From the NCBI RefSeq assembly GCF_029051725.1, contig NZ_JAACFU010000004.1, positions 310,001 through 374,000 on the forward strand: a DNA stretch of 64,000 bases. The letters are read 5' to 3'. Made by a program: the position numbers and the translations under genes. This document shows, piece after piece, positions 33,220 to 42,776 of this stretch. A model generated the notes under the pieces. It did no database searches and was not told where the DNA came from. It was given only the letters and a program-made list of their open reading frames with translations. Source of the DNA: Bradyrhizobium sp. CSS354. Lineage in GTDB: Bacteria; Pseudomonadota; Alphaproteobacteria; Rhizobiales; Xanthobacteraceae. Numbering within the stretch: position 1 is the stretch's first letter; each line of letters opens with the position of its first letter.

Positions 33220-33562
33220 TTAGCACAGAGCCTGAAAATTCGATCTCGTGATCGTCTGGTCGCCCCAAGCTGCCCCGACGTCGGGAGCCGTTGCCAGGCT
33301 GATGTTGCATTTTATACGTGAGGGGCCGCCTTTCGAGCAGCGCTTTCGGTTGGCCGAGGTCGGCTTGTAGCCCGCAGCTGACGATCCGGAAGACGTGAGG
33401 CGATGTCGGCTTTCCTGCTCTCAACCGACGTCGTTCGCCGGCTTACAACCAGATGGGCACCGGTACTGGATTTTTGCATTCTCTCGCTGGACGGAGAGGA
33501 ACTGAGTTCGAACTTTCTCCGCGCGTCTGGCGCGTCGGAACGCAATCTAATCTACCGCGCTG
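33220..33562. other. Intergenic, nothing recognised
   Basis: 340 bases between the regulator and the lipase, whose 3' ends face each other. Short open frames have no support. No strong hairpin terminator was noticed. Confidence 0.35.
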
Positions 33563-34486
33563 CTAAGGGGTTAGAGCTTGCCAGTAGGAATCCTGCAGGT
33601 GATCCCGGATTTCAGGTGGAATAAATCGAAACAATGGACCGAATGTGCCCGGTCCGGTCGGCGACAGGATATGTCCGGTCAAAACATTGCCGACGCCGCG
33701 CCGGAACATGTTGGGGAGCTGCTCGCCGAATGAAGGATCGTCCGATCCGATCGGCGACAGTGGCGTCGCCCCATCGAATTTCGCTCCGGCGCCGCATTGA
33801 AGCACGCGGCCTACATGGCGAAATCCGGCGAATGAGGGCGGCACTCGTGCGACGAGATCGATGCCGTGAACCAGCCGATAGGTCAGCGCACCCAGGCCCG
33901 CATCATAGCTTGACTTAAATTTCTCCCCACCAACGCGCGGCATACCGAACGCATAAACCGCGCTCGGCGGCGATCCCTCCTTCAAGGCTATCTGCGCGGC
34001 TAGCGCTGCGAGCGCGGCGCCTAGGCTGTGGCCGGTGATGAATAGCGGCTTCTTTGACTGCTGGGAAAGGCGGACTGCCTGTTCGACCTCAGACTGAGCG
34101 GCAGCTGCGGCCAGCCGGAAACCTTCGTGGATGTCAGAACCGGCCTGCGGCAAGGGTGTAAAATCCGTCGTGAGATTTTGCCAGATGCCTGGATCGGTTC
34201 CCGCGAACGCAAGGATCACTGCACCAGTTCGCTCACCGATAAGCCCGCAGGTTTCAAAACTGCCTTTCAGGCTAGTCTTGTGTTTGATGAAAGAGGCGAC
34301 AGACTTAAAATCCCATGCTCGCGAGACTATTTCAACCGTCGTCATCCGATGCGTCTCGTAAGCAAGCTGCGCGAGCCACATCATCGCGCGTGCGTTACCG
34401 ATTTCGAAGCCTGCTGCCGCAGGATCGAAGCTCTTGAAAGCAGCGAGATCATACTCTTCCGGACCGATTTCGACGAATGTACTCAT
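33563..34486 (-). CDS. Class 3 lipase-like protein without export signal
   Basis: 307 residues. The alpha/beta-hydrolase of the fungal lipase (class 3) type is evident: AVILAFAGTDP (oxyanion strand), ITGHSLGAALAALAA (catalytic Ser), VYAFGMPRVG and YRLVHGIDLVARVPP with the Asp; a His follows in GHILS. It would hydrolyse glycerolipids or phospholipids. There is no signal peptide, so it is cytosolic or delivered by an undefined route. It ends a run of minus-strand hydrolase genes that begins at 40403. Confidence 0.8.
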   Translation of the reverse strand: MSTFVEIGPEEYDLAAFKSFDPAAAGFEIGNARAMMWLAQLAYETHRMTTVEIVSRAWDFKSVASFIKHKTSLKGSFETCGLIGERTGAVILAFAGTDPGIWQNLTTDFTPLPQAGSDIHEGFRLAAAAAQSEVEQAVRLSQQSKKPLFITGHSLGAALAALAAQIALKEGSPPSAVYAFGMPRVGGEKFKSSYDAGLGALTYRLVHGIDLVARVPPSFAGFRHVGRVLQCGAGAKFDGATPLSPIGSDDPSFGEQLPNMFRRGVGNVLTGHILSPTGPGTFGPLFRFIPPEIRDHLQDSYWQALTP

Positions 34487-34896
34487 GATATACTCACTCC
34501 CGCGAAAACCAGATGTGAAACCGAAACTCGGATAACGGTTCTAGTGCGCAGCGCTCTCGAAGAAACGGCAAGGTTGGGAGGACTGTATCGCCCGCTCGGA
34601 GTGACAAGCAAAGGTGATTTCTCTGCGATAGCCATCAGAATAACAGCATCCGGAATGCCCGTGTCGGGAACTCCCTTGCCACAGAAAATGCGACATCGCT
34701 TCTCACGGTTAAACCCAAAAAGACTGCGGGTCGTACAGTTCAAACGGAAGCTTTGCCAGGAAGCTCATAGCCCTCCATTCAATTGACAACGCGTCCAATT
34801 GCATCCGTCGTCCTGTCTGCTAACAGTTGTTGCGTCGGGCAAAAGGCTAACTGCAATGCCTTTGGACACCGACGCGCTGTACCCCGTACGGACGTG
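34487..34896. other. 410-base gap inside the hydrolase set
   Basis: No gene is convincing in this stretch, although both neighbours are co-directional. It may contain the lipase promoter. Confidence 0.3.
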
Positions 34897-36156
34897 TCAC
34901 TTCGGCTTGGCGGCGATTATGCCAAACGCCTGGATCGCGCGGTCTATTTTCGCGGTCCCGCCAAGAGCACCGAACGCGGTTATAAGGATTGTCAGGATCT
35001 GACCAGTTGGGGTCGCCACGCCGACCACCCCGACTGCCTTTAAAATTGCTAATACTACGTAAGCGACGACCGAGAGCGCTGTTTTCTTTCCCACAAGTGT
35101 CTCGCCGCCCAGCGCCCTGTCGATCGGGGAAAGAATCGGGGTGGTGGGTACGGCGGCGCCCGTCTGACCATTAATCAGCGCACCAATGATGACATGCAGC
35201 AGGTCGGTGCCCGACTCCGACGACGACGTTCCGATAGGCACGCCCGGTGCAGGCGCGCGCGCCTTGAGCGCGTTAACGAGGGCGAGCAGTACGTCAGCCT
35301 GCTTGAAACCTTCAACGGGAGAGCGGCGCGGCCCGCTCGCCAGCGCCCGCAATGTGGCCTGATCAGCAACGCCGGTGGGTGGGAGGCTACGTGAGAGTTG
35401 AAATGCCCTCACTGCTGCCGCGGTGTTGTTTCCAAAATCGCCATCGATGTCACCTACCTGAAATCCCTGGCTTGCGAGTGCGGTTTGCAACTGCCGCACA
35501 GGATCGCCTTTCGCGCCCATCTGAAGACCAGCGACAGCGGCGATCTGCGGAACTCGCCCATCGAGGGCACCATCCAAGCGAATCGACGAATCAAGCTCCA
35601 TCAGCATCTTCAAAATCGGCATAGTGCCGCACTGCTTGTCATTAGCGTCCGGATCAAAATGGCCGTCGGCGACATACTTGCCGCACTCATAGTTGGTAGA
35701 GAACGACCAAAGATATGGCGATCTCACTTGCGGATGATGATTGCGATATCCGAAACCATTGTATCTTTCGATTTCGAAACAGGCTCGCTCGACCGTCCAG
35801 TTGGGCACCAAGTGCAGGGAGTGGGGCGGCATCGTGAGTGCGTCAACTGCACTTTCCTCCCAACTGTAAAAGGGGCCGCGGTCCTTCGGCACCAAGCTAG
35901 TTAGCTTGCCGGTACCGATGATGCGCTCTCCATTGTGGAGAACGCCCGCGAAGTCGGCGCTTGCCTCACGCTGATGCAGAACCGCGATGATATGCCATGG
36001 CACAAGGACTTTGGAGGCAACCTGTTGGTACCGCGGCTTTAGCGCAATCAGCCGATTGGTAATGGCGTTGACCTCCGTCAGCCGCTCGGGTCGAATCCGC
36101 ATGCGCTGCCAAAGATCTGCGTATTCAGCCCTTAAGCCATCGAATGTGTTTGCCAT
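34897..36156 (-). CDS. Lysozyme-like peptidoglycan hydrolase with PG-binding and hydrophobic C-terminal module
   Basis: 419 residues, no signal peptide. Residues ~1-190 are a lysozyme-like domain of the COG5526 type (VPWHIIAVLHQREASADFAG with catalytic-type Glu, GPFYSWEESAVDAL). Residues ~212-270 are a PG_binding_1 domain (GDPVRQLQTALASQGF, DGDFGNNTAAAVRAFQ). The C-terminus (~330-419) has SPIDRALGGETLVGKKTALS followed by one or two membrane helices (VVAYVVLAILKAVGVVGVA). The same module ends the next gene. It should cut the glycan strand of peptidoglycan; the C-terminal part may insert in the membrane. Confidence 0.75.
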   Translation of the reverse strand: MANTFDGLRAEYADLWQRMRIRPERLTEVNAITNRLIALKPRYQQVASKVLVPWHIIAVLHQREASADFAGVLHNGERIIGTGKLTSLVPKDRGPFYSWEESAVDALTMPPHSLHLVPNWTVERACFEIERYNGFGYRNHHPQVRSPYLWSFSTNYECGKYVADGHFDPDANDKQCGTMPILKMLMELDSSIRLDGALDGRVPQIAAVAGLQMGAKGDPVRQLQTALASQGFQVGDIDGDFGNNTAAAVRAFQLSRSLPPTGVADQATLRALASGPRRSPVEGFKQADVLLALVNALKARAPAPGVPIGTSSSESGTDLLHVIIGALINGQTGAAVPTTPILSPIDRALGGETLVGKKTALSVVAYVVLAILKAVGVVGVATPTGQILTILITAFGALGGTAKIDRAIQAFGIIAAKPK

Positions 36157-36206
36157 GATCGACCTTCGTGTTTCACCGAGGCTGGCCGACGGAGCTTTGC
36201 GCGCAC

Positions 36207-37508
36207 CTATTTGAGTGCGGATGGCGCCTTAGCTGCCATGATGCCCAACATCTGCACAACGCGATCAAACTTGCCGAGAAGCCCGAGCCCGCCGAGGGAT
36301 CCAATCAACGTCGTGAGAATCTGGCCGGTGGGAGTAGCAGTTGGTCCGGTCGCCGTACCGGCGACATCGACTGCCTGCAGGATGGCCAAGATCGCATACG
36401 CTAGGATCGCCAAAGGTGTCTTTTTTCCCTGGAGCGCCTCACCTCCAAGTACCTTATCGATCGGGGACATCACTGCCGGAGCCGTTCCGGTCGGCGATTC
36501 GGGGGCGGGAGCAAGTTGCTTCCCGGACAATGCTGCTAGAGCGATTTGCAGCAGCTGTGACGTGTCGACGCCCGCCGCGTCCGACGGGACACTGCCGGGG
36601 GCAAGCGCCGGCTGATGTCGTCTGGCTGCGAGAACCTCGAACAGGGGCTTCAGGATGTCCTGCGGCTGCATGGTGGCTCCTCCGTCTGCTGCAATTACTC
36701 CGGGCACGGACGGTATTGTCGGGATGACCGGGAGAGTCGGGTCAGACACAAACAATCCCAAATGCCGCAGGGTATCAGCGTCGGCGTTGCCAGTAACTGG
36801 AAGGCGTCTCGTACCCTGAAAATTGCTCACCGCGAAAGCCGTGAGGGGCCCGTATTCTCCGTCGATCTCACCCGGTTGAAAGCCCGAGCGGGCGAGCGCT
36901 TCCTGCAAAGCGCGGACGCGTGGGCCGCTCGTACCTTCCGAGAGTATTTCAGTCGCCCGCACCTCACGAGGCCCGATCGTCGCAGTGGTCGCCGCGCCTA
37001 TTCCGAGCACGTGCGGGGGTGCACTGCCTGCGTCAATTGTCAGGATGTTGGGCAACGTCGTATCGGTTGGCAATGGGGCTGTTTCCGTCGGAAGCCGATA
37101 GGTCAGGACTCGACTCTTGGGGAACGACGCCATGGTCACGGCGTCGCCCTGATTGCCACCGAGTACGATGACGTGATCCCCGTCATCGTGGTCATAGAAT
37201 GCCACGTGTCCGGTGCTTGCCTTCGGACTACCTCGCGTGAAGACTACAATGCAACCGCGCTGCGGCGCATTCTTCAAGTCCTCGCCAAAGTTCTGATAAC
37301 TGCGGGCGCCAAGGCTGCCCGAGCTGCGATAACCTGATAGGCGCAGACAGACACCGACGAAAGCCGCACACCAAGGGGTTTCATCATCCTTGACTTCCGG
37401 GTGACCGGAGATCCGAAACATCTCGACAATCTTTGGATTGTCCACCGAGCCATGAACTTCGGTAAGGCCCTTGAAATGCATTGCAACAGAAAACCAGGGT
37501 GATTGCAT
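36207..37508 (-). CDS. NlpC/CHAP-like peptidase with PG-binding and the same hydrophobic C-terminal module
   Basis: Start ATG 37508 follows AGGGGG; the upstream in-frame start at 37541 lacks it. 433 residues, no signal peptide. The N-terminal ~140 residues are of the TIGR02594 cysteine-peptidase type: DDETPWCAAFVGVCL (Cys), GHVAFY (His). A PG_binding_1 domain follows (GPRVRALQEALARSGF, DGEYGPLTAFAVSNFQ). The C-terminus repeats the module of the neighbouring lysin: SPIDKVLGGEALQGKKTPLA, hydrophobic helix, ATPTGQILTTLIGSLGGL. It should cut peptide cross-links; 50 bases ahead of the lysozyme-like gene in one operon. Confidence 0.78.
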   Translation of the reverse strand: MQSPWFSVAMHFKGLTEVHGSVDNPKIVEMFRISGHPEVKDDETPWCAAFVGVCLRLSGYRSSGSLGARSYQNFGEDLKNAPQRGCIVVFTRGSPKASTGHVAFYDHDDGDHVIVLGGNQGDAVTMASFPKSRVLTYRLPTETAPLPTDTTLPNILTIDAGSAPPHVLGIGAATTATIGPREVRATEILSEGTSGPRVRALQEALARSGFQPGEIDGEYGPLTAFAVSNFQGTRRLPVTGNADADTLRHLGLFVSDPTLPVIPTIPSVPGVIAADGGATMQPQDILKPLFEVLAARRHQPALAPGSVPSDAAGVDTSQLLQIALAALSGKQLAPAPESPTGTAPAVMSPIDKVLGGEALQGKKTPLAILAYAILAILQAVDVAGTATGPTATPTGQILTTLIGSLGGLGLLGKFDRVVQMLGIMAAKAPSALK

Positions 37509-37873
37509 CTGTTTCCCCCTAGGCACAAAAAAATAGTACACTCCTGTGCCGCAAGCAAAGCAAGTGCTTTTTCTCTATACAACCTGTCTTCTGCGCAGAC
37601 CCAGATGATGGCAGGTGAGGGAGCCAAAATCCTCATCGCAATCACTGACGCCTCAAGTGGTTGCAATGGCGGGCGCCGGAAGAAACTGGCTTATGGACAT
37701 AGAGGCCTGCAGCGACGCCTTCTGACCAAACCCGGTAAGCTTAGGATGCAGCTACGAGGGCGACTCGCAGTTCTTCCTCTTGCCCGAGCGCCAATTGCGT
37801 CGGTGCCGCCCTTCGCTTATGAGCCGATTAGAGTTCTTTCCATCAATCGTTTTCGCTCCAGCGACGCCGTCAC
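37509..37873. other. 365-base gap, nothing recognised
   Basis: Co-directional genes on both sides. Open frames are shadows. A promoter for the two lysin genes is expected here but not identifiable. Confidence 0.3.
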
Positions 37874-39097
37874 TCATGGCACGAACGTCGCCGAAAAATT
37901 AGAGAGCTTGTCGCGCAGGCGCGCCGCAACGTGAGCCCAGTTCTGCTCACGATTGGCACCGGCAAAATGCAGGGCCACGACCCGGAAGCCGTCTCCGCTT
38001 AGGTCAGCAACGCAGGAACCCGAATTGCCGCCGAGCGTGCTGGCGTCATGCGCGCATATCCAATTCTGTTCGTCGCGAGCGACCTCGCCAGCGCCTATCC
38101 TTACCGTGCCGGGCGCCAACCGTTTCACCCCGAACTTGTTGTTGAAAAGGGTTGAGATAACCTGTGTGGTCTCGTGTCCGGTCGGCGGCTTGCCGTCAAA
38201 CGCCCAGATCCGCGGCTGTCCCGGAAAGCCAACCACGTAGAGGTCGCCGCGCGCTTTCGGCTGCACTGTATCGGTCTCGAACGTGACCGGCATCGGAAAT
38301 GGATTTGTGGGGTTGCTGGCGGGATCGACACGCAGGATCGCCATGTCCAGATGCGCGAAATTGATGCTGCGATTGATTGGATCGGGCCCAGCAAAGGCGA
38401 CGCCTGTGACTTTGAACTTGGTGGCGGCGGCCGACCCGTCCTCACCGACGAAATCGACCGTGGTGGCGTCCGGCCAATTCAGCGTCCAGGTACCGGCGGC
38501 GTCCTGGGTCGCAATCTCCTCGAGCACGTGCCGATTGGTCACCACCAGGCCTTCGGCGACCACAAAGCATGTACCGGCGAACCATGGCCTGACCGGAACA
38601 TCGATGCGCCCAACCGACGATATCACCTTGCGGATCACGTTCTGGAAACGGTTCAGGCCCAAGCCCCAGTCGCCGATATCCGGCGCATTGAGGTCGACAA
38701 AGCCATCGCGAACGAACAGGCTCGGGCGCTCGCCGTTGGTCAGAATGACCGCTTCGAGACCGATCTGTTCGCCGAGCGTGAAATTCTGTGGCGGTTCGCC
38801 CTGGTTGACCTTGGCGAGACCCGAGCGCGCACCGGCTAAAACTTCATCCTTGATCGCGTCTTGCTCGACTTTAGTTACCGCCGGATGTGAGGTGGCGAGC
38901 GCCTCATCCAACCGGTCTAGCCGCTCGCGCTCGCTAGGGCCTGCGTGGCTGGCGCTAGCCGCATCATCCGTCCCCGTCGCCTCAAACGTGCTCTCCAGTC
39001 CGCTCTCTAGCCCGCCCCTACGCCTCGACCGCCGCAGTAGAGAGGCGCTCTCGCCGACGCTCTCGGCGTCGGCCTTACGATGCCAATCAATCTTCAT
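37874..39097 (-). CDS. Trypsin-like serine protease without signal peptide
   Basis: 407 residues; GGAGGG precedes the ATG. After a charged, disordered N-terminus (~1-110) comes a short conserved lead-in (LEAVILTNGERPSLFVRDG) and a chymotrypsin-fold domain: GTCFVVAEGLVVTNRHVLEE (His190), HLDMAILRVD (Asp251), TLGGNSGSCV (Ser359). The lead-in and domain are clearly paralogous to the protease half of the gene at 55784, but here there is no nuclease domain. No export signal, so it acts inside a cell. The metallophosphoesterase gene ends 31 bases upstream, so they form an operon. Confidence 0.85.
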   Translation of the reverse strand: MKIDWHRKADAESVGESASLLRRSRRRGGLESGLESTFEATGTDDAASASHAGPSERERLDRLDEALATSHPAVTKVEQDAIKDEVLAGARSGLAKVNQGEPPQNFTLGEQIGLEAVILTNGERPSLFVRDGFVDLNAPDIGDWGLGLNRFQNVIRKVISSVGRIDVPVRPWFAGTCFVVAEGLVVTNRHVLEEIATQDAAGTWTLNWPDATTVDFVGEDGSAAATKFKVTGVAFAGPDPINRSINFAHLDMAILRVDPASNPTNPFPMPVTFETDTVQPKARGDLYVVGFPGQPRIWAFDGKPPTGHETTQVISTLFNNKFGVKRLAPGTVRIGAGEVARDEQNWICAHDASTLGGNSGSCVADLSGDGFRVVALHFAGANREQNWAHVAARLRDKLSNFSATFVP

Positions 39098-39128
39098 GCG
39101 ATCCCTCCACGCTGTCCGGATCGTCAGG

Positions 39129-40403
39129 TCACAACGGTCCTTTGAATACCTCGGTGCCGTCAGGCAGATGCACGCGCTCGATCAAATTGGGTCCGTCGAA
39201 ATCGAGCGTAAGATAGCCGTGCGGTCCGAACTTTTCCTCCTCGCCTTTTACCAGCGGATTGGGTCCGTCGAGTGCCAGCGACGATGGAGCGTCCGCGCTT
39301 GCCGACAGGCGCTTCCAGGCGACCCCGTTGAGGCGCCGGTCAGCAGCGGCATCCAATACTTCCGTCTTGCGAGGCGCCGGGATACCACCGTGGCCTATGC
39401 ACCGGCCGAGCAGGCCGAACGTCGGATGCTTGTCGTAGATAATGCAATCGTGCTCATGGCCCCAGTACCAGGCCGTGATTGCCTTCTTCTGAAACAGGTC
39501 GGCGAGAGCCGCCTGCAGCTCGGGTCCCTGTTTGTCGAGCCGCGAAAAAGGCTGATGATGCGAGAACAGGATCACCTTCCGCGGCCCACCCTTTTGCACG
39601 ACCGACTTAAGCCACGCGACCTGCTGGTGGTCGAGGGCATGATCGGTATGGGCGGTGTCTAGTCCGACCAGCAGCCAATGCTTATTTTGCAGAGCGAAGT
39701 AGCTCGATGGTTGTTTGAACTTCGGCAGGATATCCTCAAAATAGGCGAAACCGCCGGAATACATTTCGTGATTGCCGTTAAGAGCGCGGCTCACCTTGCC
39801 GGCGCTCGTGGGCCAGGCCTCCAGAAAGCGCTGCTGTGCCTCCGTCTTTGTGCCGGAATAATAGATGTCGCCGAGATGCAGCAGAAGTTCGTAGCCGCCG
39901 GTTCGCTTGATCGAAGCAGCGGAGACCGGTGCTCCGTAGAGGTTGGTGCCCCAGTCACCGAGTACAGCGACGCGGCCGGTGTCGGCGAGGGTTCCAATAT
40001 TGTTATCGGGAGGCCTCACGATTGGATGCCATTGGGTCTGGTCGATATGGTCGAACATGCTGCGGATCCAGCCCCAGACGTCGCCGCCTGTGACACCATC
40101 CCCGAACTGCGCTTCGAGCCCGCCCGCCTGCAGCGGCGACCCGGCGTCGCCCCCTTCAGCGATTCTACTCTGAAGAAGCGATGCGTCGCGATCCTGCACG
40201 GTGATCAGCACACCGGCGCTGGTTTTCGCAGTCTCGGCTTGGAGTTTTTCGAGGATGCGATGGTAGCGGCCCGCCTGCTGCACCGCATCGTGATGGGAAT
40301 GAAGTCCCGACGATTCTACGCCGGCCGCGCTCAGCAGGGTTCGCAGCGTGACTACCCTGGTAACCTCAGTTTTGGAAAGGCCGCCTGCCACAATGTCCTC
40401 CAC
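39129..40403 (-). CDS. Calcineurin-like metallophosphoesterase
   Basis: 424 residues. Residues ~140-330 hold all metal sites: VAVLGDWGT, LLHLGDIYYSG, LNGNHEMYSGG, ILFSHHQPFS and YWGHEHD. The C-terminal part (FGLLGRCIGHGGIPAPRK, LNGVAWKRLSA, FGPHGYLTLDFDGPNL) is family-specific and also appears in a decayed copy at 50062-50491. The start is GTG 40403; a second GTG at 40391 with GGAGGA before it is equally possible. Substrate unknown. It is paired with a trypsin-like gene here and its remnant lies beside another, which suggests a functional link. Confidence 0.82.
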   Translation of the reverse strand: MEDIVAGGLSKTEVTRVVTLRTLLSAAGVESSGLHSHHDAVQQAGRYHRILEKLQAETAKTSAGVLITVQDRDASLLQSRIAEGGDAGSPLQAGGLEAQFGDGVTGGDVWGWIRSMFDHIDQTQWHPIVRPPDNNIGTLADTGRVAVLGDWGTNLYGAPVSAASIKRTGGYELLLHLGDIYYSGTKTEAQQRFLEAWPTSAGKVSRALNGNHEMYSGGFAYFEDILPKFKQPSSYFALQNKHWLLVGLDTAHTDHALDHQQVAWLKSVVQKGGPRKVILFSHHQPFSRLDKQGPELQAALADLFQKKAITAWYWGHEHDCIIYDKHPTFGLLGRCIGHGGIPAPRKTEVLDAAADRRLNGVAWKRLSASADAPSSLALDGPNPLVKGEEEKFGPHGYLTLDFDGPNLIERVHLPDGTEVFKGPL

Positions 40404-41102
40404 TGTCTAGCGCACGGCCCCGGCACGCGCCGCCTGGACCGCACAGCAATCATAGGCCGGGTTAGTGGAAAATAAAAGTGCAGCCTTAGGTCGCGGCACT
40501 CAGTCCGCGTAGGGTGCAGCGGCAGTCTAGCGTGAGTGGTGATAAAACAGGTCGCCATGGTGGCGCGTGGCCATTGGAATCGTGTCGGGGATGGCCAGAA
40601 ATTTGAATGGTTGCACGGCCGGTACCATTGCCTCACCGGTAATGCGACCTGACGCGAGCAACACGATTGCTGGCCGCACGGCAAACGTTATTCGTTTCAG
40701 ACGGCCGGTACGCTTACCTTGAACGTGATGAGCAATATCGATTGCAATCAGTGGTCGCCGGATCGTTTGATAACTTATCGTCAGCGCCCGTCCATGTACA
40801 ATTGCAGTCGAACGTGGCAAACAGCTTTGTGCCGTCGATAATTCACAAGGAATGCTGCTCAAATCCTCGTTCGGTTAACCCCGGAATCCATAGCCGTTGC
40901 CGACGCCCGAGCGGGCGTTGGTCAGACCGCGGGCGTTCGTCAGACCTGTCAACTCGTCGCAGAGCTCGGTCCTTTGCTCCCAGCCTCACACATTTTTGCG
41001 TCCGCCTCTTGCAGCGGTCAAGCTCGAGGAAACCCTGTTGCTTGCTGGCCTGATCAAGCCGAAGCGCCTCGTATCCAGCTGACTGAAGCTGCGAACACTA
41101 AT
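40404..41102. other. Intergenic, no supported gene
   Basis: 700 bases upstream of the metallophosphoesterase. A 111-codon minus-strand frame (40527-40862) has no domain I know. The promoter of the hydrolase operon should lie in the left part. Confidence 0.3.
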
Positions 41103-41340
41103 ATGAGTGCTAGAGGCTCTTTGTTGTCAGGACTTGAAGGCGTCACCCATCTCTCCTTTGACGACACTGGCAGATATCTTACAGCGTTGCAGAACCCATG
41201 GGGAGACAGAGCTCGTGTCCGCGCATGGGATCTGAAACGTGCTGAGGTGATTAAAGCTCTGAGTTATGATGAACTTCAAGATGAGGCTTGTTGCACAGCC
41301 GCCTCGCAGGGCGCCTACAGTGCCTTCTTTCGGTCCGACG
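41103..41340 (+). pseudogene. Fragment of a WD40-repeat protein
   Basis: The frame reads GVTHLSFDDTGRYLTALQNP, then DRARVRAWDLKRAEVIKAL, the pattern of one WD40 blade (strands with the terminal W-D) and the beginning of the next. Both upstream and downstream the homology stops, so only a splinter of a longer gene is left. WD40 propellers are common sensor ends of STAND proteins in conflict islands like the one following. Confidence 0.5.
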
Positions 41341-41618
41341 AGCTAGAAAGAGGGGTCCGAGGAGCAAACTTCCAACCCTGCGCTGCGAGGTTGCAGCCGT
41401 GCTTGCTGACCGTCACAGGCTCTCAACCGGAGCGCTGAAGAGACAGACCAGATGCGCGCAATGGAATTGTCGCGTCTGCCGCGCTTACCAAATGGAAGCG
41501 CTTGCTATCCACCTCCGCGTGCGTTGTTATGGAACAACGATCAGGAGCCGCTAAGACACCCGATCTAAAGGTCAGCAGTTCTACCAGCGTCATCGAGGCG
41601 AGTGCCAGCTGCATCTGT

Positions 41619-42761
41619 TCAAGTGAGGCCAAGATTGCGTTCTACGCGCTCTAACACCACATCCACCACCGCCTTCTTTGCCAAGCGACAGAACAGCGTT
41701 TCGCAGGTTGCGAAACTGCCGTTCTCAAAAAGTTTATTTCCGGGAACACCTCCAAGACAGACGTCAAAGTACTGACAAGAATTGCGACAGCCTTGAATCC
41801 CCGCCTGAATATCGGAATTGACTTCTTTAAATATCGGATTGGTCAAAACATCTACCAACGCATCCGCGTGAACGTTGCCAAACGCAAAAGAAGGATACCG
41901 GCAGCTTCTAGTACCGAGAAGCTCCGGCGAAAACGTACTAATATCGCCATCGACTCCCACGGATACAAACCGCATGGGCTCGGCCATAGGATTTCCATAG
42001 TCGGCACTTTTCGGATTTACTATCGCGTGGAAAGCTCCATCAAACTCCCTAATCGACAGTTTCGGTCGCCTTTCAGTAAGCAAATCAAGAAACCTGCGCA
42101 GGAACTCTTTCATCTGCCGATCACTGTCCTGAGACTGCAGGGACGAACTGGAATGAACGCCTTCGATTTCCTCGACATTGAATGCGACCTGGCGGATGTC
42201 ATTCTCGACATAGAATTCAAACAATTTGTCCGGGCACCCGAGCGATTCCTTTGTCAATACGGTGATTACATGGAACGGCAGGTTGTTCTTCTGTAACAAA
42301 CGGAGTCCCTGCATTGATCGCTGGAAGGTACCGTTTCCCGACCGTGTCTTCCTTGTTCGATCATGCAGATCTGCCGGTCCATCAATGCTCAATCCAATTT
42401 TTGACGAACTGTCCGCAAGGAAGTCGACCCACGCTTGAGTAAGCAACGTTCCGTTCGTTTGAAAATGGCATGTAACGGAAACGCCGGATGGCTTGCATCG
42501 TTCGAGGATATCAAACGCATGCCGATAGTAGTCTACGCCGGCGACCAAAGGCTCACCTGCATGCCACAGCACAGTCAGGTGATCACCAAGAAATGGACTG
42601 GAGAACACACGACTGAAGGCCCGCTCCAGCGTTTGTTCGCTCATCAACGCTTTTGACGTGCGGTCCGGCAAGTAGCAATAAGAGCAGTCGATGTTGCAGA
42701 ATGGCGTCGACTGCAGCACCAAGGTCTCAATCTTAAACTTGGAGACACTTGCCGAAGGCAT
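41619..42761 (-). CDS. GrrM/OscB-like radical SAM/SPASM peptide cyclophane synthase
   Basis: 380 residues. The radical SAM cluster site is CNIDCSYCYLPDR (Cys18, 22, 25 approx.), followed by VLWHAGEPLV (SAM binding GGEP type) and HFQTNGTLL. The C-terminal SPASM region has Cys residues in RSCRYPSFAFGNV, GCRNSCQYFDVCLGG and TCETLFC for auxiliary Fe-S clusters. Spacing and the phrase SPFLGDHLTVLWHAGEPL match the GrrM/OscB branch, enzymes that form three-residue cyclophanes (triceptides). The gene begins 15 bases after the peptide gene at 42777, which is its obvious substrate. Confidence 0.85.
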   Translation of the reverse strand: MPSASVSKFKIETLVLQSTPFCNIDCSYCYLPDRTSKALMSEQTLERAFSRVFSSPFLGDHLTVLWHAGEPLVAGVDYYRHAFDILERCKPSGVSVTCHFQTNGTLLTQAWVDFLADSSSKIGLSIDGPADLHDRTRKTRSGNGTFQRSMQGLRLLQKNNLPFHVITVLTKESLGCPDKLFEFYVENDIRQVAFNVEEIEGVHSSSSLQSQDSDRQMKEFLRRFLDLLTERRPKLSIREFDGAFHAIVNPKSADYGNPMAEPMRFVSVGVDGDISTFSPELLGTRSCRYPSFAFGNVHADALVDVLTNPIFKEVNSDIQAGIQGCRNSCQYFDVCLGGVPGNKLFENGSFATCETLFCRLAKKAVVDVVLERVERNLGLT

Positions 42762-42776
42762 CGATGTATCCCGCTG

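Noticed and set aside
40527..40862. 111-codon minus frame upstream of the metallophosphoesterase
   Set aside because: Composition is not clearly non-coding, but no family, no good start site; not enough to call.
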